A DNA stretch of 45,677 nucleotides from an uncultured Bacteroides sp. (GTDB taxonomy: Bacteria; Bacteroidota; Bacteroidia; Bacteroidales; Bacteroidaceae). The translations under genes and the position numbers were made by a program. The notes below the pieces were generated by a model. That model was given only the letters and a program-made list of their open reading frames with translations. It was not told where the DNA came from and searched no databases. Each line of letters opens with the position of its first letter. Position 1 is the first letter of the stretch. The stretch spans positions 1 to 45,677 of the forward strand of contig CAAEFE010000085.1 of NCBI GenBank assembly GCA_900755095.1, in the 5' to 3' direction. Below, piece by piece: positions 8,569 to 16,583 of the stretch.

Positions 8569-9822
8569 TTATTCTTCGCGCAACGCCTCGGCAGGGTGTA
8601 TGCGAATTACCTGACGAGCAGGAAACCAAATGCCAACGAGAATCATTAAAGACATCAGGAAATAGGTTATGACAAATGTAATAAGAAAACGCACTACTCC
8701 CCACTCCATATACCCTTCAGTCAACTCCAGATGGCCGATATTATAACAGATGACGGCGGCAGGCAAAGCAGCCAGAGTCAACAATAGCAATCCTTCTTTA
8801 TTTAAACGTTGCCAAAGCTGCATCCGGCTGGCCCCGACTGCTATACGAAGCGCAGACTCGGCACGACGGTGCTGCGTACGGAACCAGAAGGTGCCGACAA
8901 TGCCCAATAGGATATTAAGCAATAAGAATCCCATCATCCAGAAACGTACCTGTACCTGATTATAGCTCTCTTGCTGGAAATCATTCCGTATATCTTCATA
9001 ATCATGCACTTTCAAGATGAATAAGTTGCCGACACTCAACTGGTTGGCGGACAATTTCATCAAATGTTCCGCAAAGTCTTTAGAAGTCCCCGGCTTCACA
9101 CGCAGACAAACTTCTACACTTGAAGGATAAAGTTCATCATCAAGTTCGACCATTATCTTTTCAGGAAGAACAATGGCTACATACCGATCACTGTAGTTAG
9201 GCCAAAAGTCATTGTAACGCACCTTCTTCGAAACTCCCCCTATCTTGTACACTTTCGTAGAATCATCCACATCGACCATTTCTTTACCCAACAGCGTACG
9301 ATCGCCTTTATAATCTTTGGGCAAGAAATTTTCACCAACAACGACATTGCCATTCCTTAAAGCTTGCACCAACGGCTGATAACCACGCCCATCAGCACTT
9401 TGATAACGAAAGACCTGAAAAAAGTCAGGGGTTACCGAACGCCGTAGCGGATTACTAACTAATGTATCGATACGTAACATACTACCGGAGTTACTCCCGA
9501 TATAGGGACGCGCATTATTGGATATTGAAACGGCCTCCACTTCCGGCAATCTCCGGAGACGATTGGTCAACTCGATAATATCTTGTCCTAAAGATGTACT
9601 CTTTTGCTCTTTCGAAAGATAAGAATTACTCTTGTCGTTTTTCAGGCTTAGCTCCAAATAATACGTATCGGTAATATCAAATCCTACCGGTTCGTAATAA
9701 GTACGCGCTGTCACATACGTCCAGTCGACCACATACCACAGGACCACAAAAACAATTAATAGTTCTGACCACAACCACCCGTTTGACCGGCGCTCGTTCC
9801 ATATTTGTTTTAATAGTTGCAT
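8569..9822 (-). CDS. MacB-type ABC transporter permease (type B, copy 2)
   Basis: A 417-residue FtsX/MacB-fold permease with one N-terminal membrane helix (about 20-40), a large extracytoplasmic domain of about 230 residues, and three C-terminal helices (about 280-400). It ends in the characteristic PARQVIRIHPAEALREE tail seen in MacB-like permeases. It is paralogous to the protein at 11174-12442: both start with a LLKQI(W/Y)NERRSN segment and share the YVVDW/YIIDL helix region. It is the last gene of the adaptor-ATPase-permease operon, 29 bp after the preceding permease. It should move substrate or transmit mechanical force at the inner membrane together with the ATPase at 14472-15137. The substrate cannot be inferred. 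Confidence 0.9.
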   Translation of the reverse strand: MQLLKQIWNERRSNGWLWSELLIVFVVLWYVVDWTYVTARTYYEPVGFDITDTYYLELSLKNDKSNSYLSKEQKSTSLGQDIIELTNRLRRLPEVEAVSISNNARPYIGSNSGSMLRIDTLVSNPLRRSVTPDFFQVFRYQSADGRGYQPLVQALRNGNVVVGENFLPKDYKGDRTLLGKEMVDVDDSTKVYKIGGVSKKVRYNDFWPNYSDRYVAIVLPEKIMVELDDELYPSSVEVCLRVKPGTSKDFAEHLMKLSANQLSVGNLFILKVHDYEDIRNDFQQESYNQVQVRFWMMGFLLLNILLGIVGTFWFRTQHRRAESALRIAVGASRMQLWQRLNKEGLLLLTLAALPAAVICYNIGHLELTEGYMEWGVVRFLITFVITYFLMSLMILVGIWFPARQVIRIHPAEALREE

Positions 9823-9851
9823 TTTCTTTAGAATTTAGATGAGTTGAAGAA

Positions 9852-11141
9852 TTATCTTTCGTTGATGGCATCCACAATATTGGTGCGAGTTACTCTCCAT
9901 GCCGGAATGACGGCACTTAATAAATTGAGTAAGAAGCAAGCCAGAAATGCCAGCAGGAATACGGTAGGATCGAACAGTAAGTCGACACACATGGTCCGCA
10001 AATCTTCCACGCCATTAGATACAAAGTCTACGGAGAAAAGCATTCCTCCCAAAAGGAAAGCGGCGACATAACTTAATACCAGTCCGAGAATTCCTCCGAA
10101 CAGGGAATAAAGCATGTTTTCGGATAGTACCTGCATCATAAGCTCCCGTCTGGGGGCACCAAAGGCTTTTCGCACTCCTATTTCGGAGATACGCTTACGC
10201 ATGCGTGACAAAGTAAGTCCGGATAAGTTGACGGCAGGAACAATCAACAAGACAAGTAATGTCAATATGTATTGCCGTACTGCTTCTTTCACAGCAGGAG
10301 GATTGTTGGCGGAATAGCGTTGCGCGGCTACGAAATAAGTATCAGGCTGTCCGCGATAGAGTAAATCGAAATTGGGATGCCCTGCCATAAAGATAGCCCG
10401 CAAGCGGTCTGCCTCCTGACGAATAGCCGGAAAATCGTCTTTCGATTTAGCCAGTATATAAACGGCAGTCATACCCATGATATTGTCATCGCCCCAAGTG
10501 GCTGTGAAGGCACTTGTTGAACTCAAAGGAATCCAAACTTGTGCATAGGCGTACTTCGCCAGTTTAGAGACCGGACGTACCACTCCGCAAACAATATAAG
10601 CCGAATGATTCAGAAGGAATGTTTTTCCAACCACTTCTGACGTTCCGAACAAACGGCGAGCCATATCTTCGGAAATCACAGCTTTTGCTGCTCCGGCATC
10701 AAAATCGGCATTATCATACGGTTTACCAGATAGAAACTCAAATTCAAATATTTTCCAGAAAGCATCGTCTGTTTGCAACACACTACAACTTTCCATCTCA
10801 CCTGCCGGTTTAGCAGCCAGCATTGTTTCCTGCCAGATATTGGTTATGGAAACAACTTCGGGAATTGTCATTGCTTTGAAACAAGCCTTTGCCGTATTGT
10901 ATCCGATAGGGCCATTGCTTTGCCAATTCACGTTGGACTTACTTTGAAGTCCGGCAAACCGGAAAATAAGCATCCGGTCACGATGGGTTTCCGGTGCAAA
11001 GGGAGCAATAGTCGCACGTAAAGTAATCACAATTACCATTATCATAGCAATAGCCAAAGCTGTACCAATAATGGAAATAGAAGAAAGCAGTTTATTTTCT
11101 CCCAACAGATGGAATGCTTGTTTAAAATAGAGTTTTATCAT
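9852..11141 (-). CDS. MacB-type ABC transporter permease (type A, copy 2)
   Basis: A 429-residue permease with the MacB arrangement: a helix near 20-42 (SSISIIGTALAIAMIMVIVI), a large periplasmic MacB_PCD-like domain (about 45-280), and three helices near the C-terminus. Around 320-330 it has RMRKRISEIGVRKAFGAPRRELM, the cytoplasmic coupling segment typical of FtsX/MacB permeases. It ends in PAWRVTRTNIVDAINER. It is a close paralog of the 425-residue permease at 12444-13721. It forms an A-B pair with the downstream permease, so heterodimeric transmembrane units (A1-B1 and A2-B2) are likely but inferred. Confidence 0.9.
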   Translation of the reverse strand: MIKLYFKQAFHLLGENKLLSSISIIGTALAIAMIMVIVITLRATIAPFAPETHRDRMLIFRFAGLQSKSNVNWQSNGPIGYNTAKACFKAMTIPEVVSITNIWQETMLAAKPAGEMESCSVLQTDDAFWKIFEFEFLSGKPYDNADFDAGAAKAVISEDMARRLFGTSEVVGKTFLLNHSAYIVCGVVRPVSKLAKYAYAQVWIPLSSTSAFTATWGDDNIMGMTAVYILAKSKDDFPAIRQEADRLRAIFMAGHPNFDLLYRGQPDTYFVAAQRYSANNPPAVKEAVRQYILTLLVLLIVPAVNLSGLTLSRMRKRISEIGVRKAFGAPRRELMMQVLSENMLYSLFGGILGLVLSYVAAFLLGGMLFSVDFVSNGVEDLRTMCVDLLFDPTVFLLAFLACFLLNLLSAVIPAWRVTRTNIVDAINER

Positions 11142-11173
11142 GATCGTTACCAGTATAAAGTTCAGTATATTTC

Positions 11174-12442
11174 TTACTCGTCTCTTAGTGCTTCGGCCGG
11201 TTGCACTTTCATTGATTGCAGAGCCGGATACAACACGCCAAGAATAATCATTATCGCCATCAAGAGATATGTCAGTAAAATGGCTATCAGGAAACGGGGT
11301 ACTGTAAATGCCATTTGTGATATATCCACCAGTTCAGTATATCCAATATTGAATGCAATCAATACGGCAGGAAGAGCCGACATGCTTAACAGTAACAAAC
11401 CTTCCGTAATCAAACGATAGAATATGTTTTTCCGGTTAGCTCCCATTGCCATGCGTAAAGCAACTTCTCCCCGGCGTTGCTGGGTACGGAACCAGAAAGT
11501 GCCGATCACTCCCAGAAAGATATTCAACAACAGGAAAAAGAGAATACAGAACTGGGTACGTAATTCATTATCATTGTCTATCTCACTGGCTGTCCGGACT
11601 TTGCTTAATGGAGTGACATCAAGTATATAAATATTCCCTACCTGATAGATACGGTCGGCATCATTCATAAGACGTTCCACAAAGCCATCGTCTACACCTT
11701 CGCGGACACGCAGACTTAATTCGAGATAGGCTACGTTTTCGACTGTTTCCATTTGTTCGTCAGAAAGGTAAGTGCCGATATAGGTTCCGGTAAAAGGTTT
11801 TCCGGCAATGTTATAACGATCGTAGCGAACAGGCTCTGTTAAAGCTGCAATACGAAAGTTGGTATCACTCATGCGAACTTCTTTACCCAAAAGGTCTTTT
11901 CCGTGGAAAGTAGCATCCGGATAATAGTCTGCAACATCGACAGGAACGATTATTGTATTTTTCTCCAAAGCTTTCACCAGACTTTCATGACCGGAACCAT
12001 CGATATTCCGGAAACGAAACACCTTATAATATTCAGGAGTCGTCCAACGATCCATCGTACTTATCCAAACCGTGTCGTTATCCGGAAAACGGAAACTCGC
12101 TCCACTGCACCCTTCATTGTATGGAATACTGTTTTGAGAGATACAGACAGATTCAACTTCCGGATGACGGGACAAACGTCCGGCTATTTCCCTTAAAGCA
12201 GTCATATCATCTTTAACAGTCAGCTCCGGATTGAAATCGGTAGATTTATCGGTAAGACGGTTCATACGTAATACATACGTATTTTCTATATTAAAGCCCA
12301 TTGGCTGATAATAGATATGCAAAGTGACATAAACCAAATCAATGATATACCACAATACGACAAACACCAACAATAGCTCAATCCATAGAAAAGCATTGCT
12401 CCGGCGCTCATTATATATTTGTTTCAATAACTGTTTCATCAT
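11174..12442 (-). CDS. MacB-type ABC transporter permease (type B, copy 1)
   Basis: A 422-residue paralog of the permease at 8569-9822, with an N-terminal helix (VFVVLWYIIDLVYVTLHIYY), an extracytoplasmic domain, three C-terminal helices and the tail PALQSMKVQPAEALRDE. The coupling segment TQQRRGEVALRMAMGANRKN is clear. The start codon follows the stop of the type A copy 1 gene by one base, so the two are probably translationally coupled. A second ATG three bases later is equally possible. Together with the other copy it shows a tandem duplication of an A-B permease pair. Confidence 0.9.
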   Translation of the reverse strand: MMKQLLKQIYNERRSNAFLWIELLLVFVVLWYIIDLVYVTLHIYYQPMGFNIENTYVLRMNRLTDKSTDFNPELTVKDDMTALREIAGRLSRHPEVESVCISQNSIPYNEGCSGASFRFPDNDTVWISTMDRWTTPEYYKVFRFRNIDGSGHESLVKALEKNTIIVPVDVADYYPDATFHGKDLLGKEVRMSDTNFRIAALTEPVRYDRYNIAGKPFTGTYIGTYLSDEQMETVENVAYLELSLRVREGVDDGFVERLMNDADRIYQVGNIYILDVTPLSKVRTASEIDNDNELRTQFCILFFLLLNIFLGVIGTFWFRTQQRRGEVALRMAMGANRKNIFYRLITEGLLLLSMSALPAVLIAFNIGYTELVDISQMAFTVPRFLIAILLTYLLMAIMIILGVLYPALQSMKVQPAEALRDE

Positions 12443-12443
12443 T

Positions 12444-13721
12444 TCATCTTTGGTTTATTGCATCTACAATGTTCATTCTCGACACTCTCCAAGCCGGAAT
12501 TCCGGCACTCAATAGATTTAATAACAGGCAGAAACAGAATGCAACGAGAAACGTCAACGGACTGAACAGCATATCAGTGGAAAGAGAAGTTTCCCCGGCA
12601 AGACCTGCATTCTCACTGTTATCAAAAAGGAATGAGTTTAACAGGAAAGTAGCTGAATAGCTCAATATCAGTCCCAGTACTCCCGCAAGCAGTGTCAATA
12701 TCAGATTCTCCCAGAATACCTGTCGCAACAATTCGTTGGCAGTAGCACCGAATGCTTTCCGGACACCGATTTCCGTCATACGCTTCCGCATGCGGGATAA
12801 AGTCATACTACTTAGGTTGATAGCTGGAACCAAGAGGAGAATCACAATGATAAGAATGAATCGCCTGACAATGTGTTTCATATCCAAGTCTGTCCCCCAA
12901 TGGCGGTAAAGGTAGGCAAATTGAGTATCCGGCTGACCACGATAAATCAATTCCATATCCTTCAGCTTACTATTGTAGACCTGACGATATTTTTCAACTT
13001 CAGCACGAATAGCCGGAAAATCGTCGGACGAACGTGCAAGGATGACCGCCCGCATAGGTCCCATCAGATTTTCTCTCCACGAGAAAGAAGCCAAATCTGT
13101 TGATGTATAGGGAATCCAGACCTGTGCATAAGAAGCTGTCGCCAACTTTGATACGTCTTTCACTACTCCTGTAATGGTATAATCCGCTTTATTTAATTGG
13201 ATGGTACGCCCTACCACGTCAGTTGTATCGAACAGGTGGCGTGCCACACCGGCAGAAACCACTGCCTTGGACAGCCCACTCTCAAAATCGGCTTTCGTAT
13301 ATGGTTTGCCACACAAGAATTCAAAGCAAAAGACTTGCCAGAACGCTTCATCCGTTTCCATTTCATCTACACTCATCCTGCCTCCCCCGGGAAGAGAAGC
13401 ACGCATCTTATTATTAACGGAAGTAATGGTAACCGCTTCAGGTATTGTCAACGTCTTAAAGCATTCACGGGCAGTCGTGACGGACATCTGGCTGCTGGCA
13501 GCATTATTGTGTTGCTCTTTATGCCGGGACGTCATTGCCTTGACATACAATGATCGTGAACGGTTAACTTCCGGCACGCAGTCTTTTATCCGTATCTGCA
13601 ATGTCAGCACGATCACCATTATCATGCAAATAGCCAAAGCTGTACCTACCATACAGACAATACTAATAAGCCGGTTCTCTTTCAACTGGTAAAGAGCTTG
13701 CTTTATGTATTGCTTCCACAT
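12444..13721 (-). CDS. MacB-type ABC transporter permease (type A, copy 1)
   Basis: A 425-residue permease with a helix near 18-42 (ISIVCMVGTALAICMIMVIV), a large periplasmic domain, and three C-terminal helices. The coupling motif is RMRKRMTEIGVRKAFGATANE and the tail is PAWRVSRMNIVDAINQR. It aligns with the 429-residue permease at 9852-11141 throughout. It is the first permease gene of the operon, 56 bp after the GIN-domain gene. The single ATPase gene upstream has to serve both permease pairs unless other ATPases are encoded elsewhere. Confidence 0.9.
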   Translation of the reverse strand: MWKQYIKQALYQLKENRLISIVCMVGTALAICMIMVIVLTLQIRIKDCVPEVNRSRSLYVKAMTSRHKEQHNNAASSQMSVTTARECFKTLTIPEAVTITSVNNKMRASLPGGGRMSVDEMETDEAFWQVFCFEFLCGKPYTKADFESGLSKAVVSAGVARHLFDTTDVVGRTIQLNKADYTITGVVKDVSKLATASYAQVWIPYTSTDLASFSWRENLMGPMRAVILARSSDDFPAIRAEVEKYRQVYNSKLKDMELIYRGQPDTQFAYLYRHWGTDLDMKHIVRRFILIIVILLLVPAINLSSMTLSRMRKRMTEIGVRKAFGATANELLRQVFWENLILTLLAGVLGLILSYSATFLLNSFLFDNSENAGLAGETSLSTDMLFSPLTFLVAFCFCLLLNLLSAGIPAWRVSRMNIVDAINQR

Positions 13722-13777
13722 CTTCTTATTCTTTTTTTGATTTGATTCTACAGGAGTTCACAGAAGAATGTTCTACA

Positions 13778-14404
13778 TTAGAAATTCCAACCTTTCTTTG
13801 TTACGTCTTTACACTTCAGGTTTTTGGAGTTGATTTTACCAACGCCATCCCGCTTAAAGAAAGCTGCATCCGCTTTACCGGATACAGTGATATTTCCTAC
13901 TCCATCCACTTTAGCTTTGATAGTGCTGCAATCAACATTCAACTTCATATTGCCTACTCCGTCAACATCTAGTTTCAACTCATCGCAATATAGACTTTTC
14001 ACGTTACAGTTGCCTACTCCATCAAGTTCGAAAGCTATATTTTTAAGTTTTAGTTCTTCTTTTGCATCAAAGTTCCCTACTCCATCAATTTTCACTTTAC
14101 TCAAATCGGGAGCAGTAATATAGCAAATAAGGTTCTTGATATTCCTCGCATTCCTATCTTTATACGAGATAACCAAAGTTCCGTTTTTCACTGTCACCCT
14201 TGTTTTTTCTACAAATTCAGAAGGACCTTCCAAACGGCAGGAGCATCCTGCCGATTGAGTAAAAATAATATTCCCGACAGATTGCAGGTTTATGGCAGAA
14301 AACTCGTCTACATTATAATCTTTACTCACATTTTGTGCCGATAGCGAACAGAAAGCAACACTTAACAGGACAGCTATCGCAACGATGAAAATATTCTTTG
14401 TCAT
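13778..14404 (-). CDS. GIN-domain (DUF2807) secreted protein with DGVGN repeats
   Basis: A 208-residue protein with a signal peptide (about 1-23, ending SLSAQ). The mature region resembles the DUF2807 auto-transporter-adhesin head (GIN) fold, a short-repeat beta-helix. The motif DGVGN (or DGVGK) recurs five times at roughly 20-residue spacing, preceded by alternating hydrophobic strands, as expected for a beta-solenoid with one turn per repeat. There is no lipobox or membrane anchor, so it is probably periplasmic or surface-exposed. It lies inside the adaptor-ATPase-permease operon, which suggests a structural or accessory role in export or envelope repair; the actual role is unknown. Confidence 0.82.
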   Translation of the reverse strand: MTKNIFIVAIAVLLSVAFCSLSAQNVSKDYNVDEFSAINLQSVGNIIFTQSAGCSCRLEGPSEFVEKTRVTVKNGTLVISYKDRNARNIKNLICYITAPDLSKVKIDGVGNFDAKEELKLKNIAFELDGVGNCNVKSLYCDELKLDVDGVGNMKLNVDCSTIKAKVDGVGNITVSGKADAAFFKRDGVGKINSKNLKCKDVTKKGWNF

Positions 14405-14471
14405 GATGATTTTTAATTTAGAGATACATTAATCAATTTTTCTATTTAGTTCTAATCGTAAGAGGCCGTTT

Positions 14472-15137
14472 CTATTGTACCTGGCGTCCATCGAAGAAAC
14501 GAATAGTGCGCGAAGTCTGCTTCGCCTGTTCTTCATTATGGGTAACCATCACGATAGTACGTCCGTCTTCCTTATTCAACCGATGAAGCAGTTCCATTAC
14601 TTCAGCTCCCATCTTTGAATCCAAGTTACCTGTCGGCTCATCGGCAAGGATTATTTCGGGATTACCGATAATAGCACGGGCAATAGCTACACGTTGGCAC
14701 TGCCCACCGGAAAGTTGTGTAGGAAAATGTCTCATACGATGGCTTAATCCTACTTTTTCCAATACTTCTTGTGCCAACCGTTTTCGTTCACTACCAGCCA
14801 TACGTCGATAAAGCAAGGGGAGTTCTACATTATCCATCACATTCAACGAATTAATCAAATGAAAAGACTGAAATACAAAACCGAGCGTTTTATTACGAAA
14901 AACCGCCAGTTCCTTGTCTTTCATTCCTTCGGTACGTATTCCGTTGATTTCCACCATTCCCATTGTAGGTGCATCAAGCAATCCCATTATGTTCAGCAGG
15001 GTGGATTTTCCGCATCCGGAAGGCCCCATTATACTTAGAAATTCTCCACGTTCTACCGTCAGATTCACATTCTCCAATGCTACCGTCTCAATCTCGTCCG
15101 TACGATAAATCTTAGAAAGAGAGTTCAATGTTATCAT
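14472..15137 (-). CDS. ABC transporter ATP-binding protein (LolD/MacB type)
   Basis: A 221-residue nucleotide-binding subunit with Walker [11 protein letters not shown]-loop FVFQSFHLI, signature [14 protein letters not shown], Walker [13 protein letters not shown] and H-loop MVTHNEE. It is a complete stand-alone ATPase of the LolD/MacB/FtsE class. It powers the MacB-type permeases encoded downstream and lies 17 bp after the adaptor gene and 67 bp before the GIN-domain gene. Unlike classical MacB, the ATPase is not fused to a permease. Confidence 0.95.
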   Translation of the reverse strand: MITLNSLSKIYRTDEIETVALENVNLTVERGEFLSIMGPSGCGKSTLLNIMGLLDAPTMGMVEINGIRTEGMKDKELAVFRNKTLGFVFQSFHLINSLNVMDNVELPLLYRRMAGSERKRLAQEVLEKVGLSHRMRHFPTQLSGGQCQRVAIARAIIGNPEIILADEPTGNLDSKMGAEVMELLHRLNKEDGRTIVMVTHNEEQAKQTSRTIRFFDGRQVQ

Positions 15138-15154
15138 AACTTCTAGTATTTAGT

Positions 15155-16402
15155 TTATTTAATTTTCAACTTATTCTTGTTCTTATAAGCACTCATATCG
15201 CTTACTACTACTTTATCACCCGGCTGCAATCCGCTCAACACTTCTACATATTCAAAATTAGATTCACCTAACTGTATTTTACGTTTTACCAGTTCATTAT
15301 CAGAGTTGCAGACAAAAAGTTCATATTCACCGCGTCCCACATAGAAAGAGCCATTGGCTACGCGCATTACATCTTCTTTCACAGCATTCATCACATAAAC
15401 ATCTGTCTTTAGTCCGGAACGTAAGCGGCGGTGATTATCTTCTTTCAACTGAACGGTAAATGATATCACACCATTCTTGGATAGTGGTGTAACACTGCTA
15501 ACTGTCCCTTCCAGTTTGTCACTCCCTATCTTAACAATTGCTTTTCCTCCGGCTGCTACACGGTCACCGTACGTATCCGCAATCTCACCTTCCACTTTAA
15601 AATGGCTCAAATCAGAAATGATAGCCACCTGTCCGCCTTCGGAAATCTGTGCACCGATCTGGTTATTAATATAGGTAAGAATAGCTTTACGCGGGGAACG
15701 GATTTGTGCATCATCCAACGTACGTTTCTTTTCGGAAAGGCTCTTGCGGAAGATATTAAAATCAAGCTCCTGAACTTTTAGTTCGGCAGCAGCTACTTCC
15801 TTCTCATTTTTATATTGTTGCTGAAGTTGTTCGTACTCTAATTGAGCCACATTATAGCTCAATTCGGCCTGGCGTACTTTATCTGTTGTTCCTGCACCGA
15901 GGCTGTCCAGATAGTGTTCATTTCTCAACTCCACTTTCATCCGACTCAATTTCATTGCCGACACTTTAATCTGCATTGCCATATCGGAAAGTTTCGTCTG
16001 ATTATTGACGCGAAGCTGATCAAGCTTATACTGGCGCATTTGTTCCTCGTCCAGCAACTTCTTATATTCAATTTCCGTACTCTGAAGGTCCAGTTTCAGA
16101 ATCGGAGTACCTACGTCTACGCTATCTCCCCCTTTTTTATAGACTTCAATAATACGACTGTTGATCGGAGAATTGATAATTTCTTCAAAAGCAGGGACAA
16201 CCTTACCGGAAGCGCTGACACTTACCTCAATCACCCCTTTATCGACTGTGGAAAAGACAAGATCCTTTGCCTCCACTCCTGCCCTTAATACAGATATAAG
16301 TACACTGATGGCAATAATACTTGCCACTCCAATGGATGAATAACGAATAATCTTCTTATTACGTTCTTTTTGACGTACCTCTTTAGGAATTTCTCTGTCC
16401 AT
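15155..16402 (-). CDS. HlyD/MacA-family periplasmic adaptor protein
   Basis: A 415-residue membrane-fusion protein with a short basic cytoplasmic N-terminus, one membrane helix (about 24-44), a split lipoyl/barrel-sandwich domain (about 55-90 and 235-270), and a long coiled-coil hairpin (about 100-225, rich in Leu, Gln, Lys and Glu). A beta-barrel domain (about 270-345) and a membrane-proximal domain follow, including GLQPGDKVVVSDM. It should bridge the inner-membrane permeases and the TolC-like channel. It is the first gene of the seven-gene export operon and is preceded by a sigma-54 promoter with a perfect palindromic activator site. Confidence 0.93.
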   Translation of the reverse strand: MDREIPKEVRQKERNKKIIRYSSIGVASIIAISVLISVLRAGVEAKDLVFSTVDKGVIEVSVSASGKVVPAFEEIINSPINSRIIEVYKKGGDSVDVGTPILKLDLQSTEIEYKKLLDEEQMRQYKLDQLRVNNQTKLSDMAMQIKVSAMKLSRMKVELRNEHYLDSLGAGTTDKVRQAELSYNVAQLEYEQLQQQYKNEKEVAAAELKVQELDFNIFRKSLSEKKRTLDDAQIRSPRKAILTYINNQIGAQISEGGQVAIISDLSHFKVEGEIADTYGDRVAAGGKAIVKIGSDKLEGTVSSVTPLSKNGVISFTVQLKEDNHRRLRSGLKTDVYVMNAVKEDVMRVANGSFYVGRGEYELFVCNSDNELVKRKIQLGESNFEYVEVLSGLQPGDKVVVSDMSAYKNKNKLKIK

Positions 16403-16448
16403 ATCCGATCATTTACTATTTTATGATGTATCAATTCGGTACTTCATA

Positions 16449-16465
16449 TACCAAATCTGTGCCAA
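16449..16465 (-). promoter_or_regulatory. Sigma-54 (-24/-12) promoter of the export operon
   Basis: On the minus strand this reads TTGGCACAGATTTGGTA. It keeps the -24 TTGGCAC block and a -12 G at the correct distance, with deviations at two positions of the -12 block. It shares TTGGCACA with the tolC-like promoter. The predicted start is near 16439, about 37 bases before the adaptor ATG. Confidence 0.65.
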
Positions 16466-16503
16466 AATCGTAAATGGTTGATAAATAGAAGATAACAAAA
16501 AAC

Positions 16504-16531
16504 ACAGGGTGTCCGATATCGGACACCCTGT
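16504..16531. promoter_or_regulatory. Perfect 28-bp palindrome: activator site of the export operon and probable terminator of the flavoprotein gene
   Basis: The arms ACAGGGTGTCCGAT and ATCGGACACCCTGT meet without a gap. The core GTGTCC-GATATC-GGACAC matches the site before the tolC-like promoter. The centre (16517.5) is again 66.5 bp upstream of the -12 G. On the minus strand the palindrome is followed by a short T-run, so it can also terminate the gene that ends at 16584. Confidence 0.75.
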
Positions 16532-16583
16532 ACGAATTTACCGTTCAGAATAGAATCTATCATCCTGCCAGCAGGAAGCCTGT

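Noticed and set aside
13824..14123. Open frame on the plus strand with recurring TPS motifs
   Set aside because: The recurrence is the antisense image of the DGVGN repeats in the GIN-domain gene.
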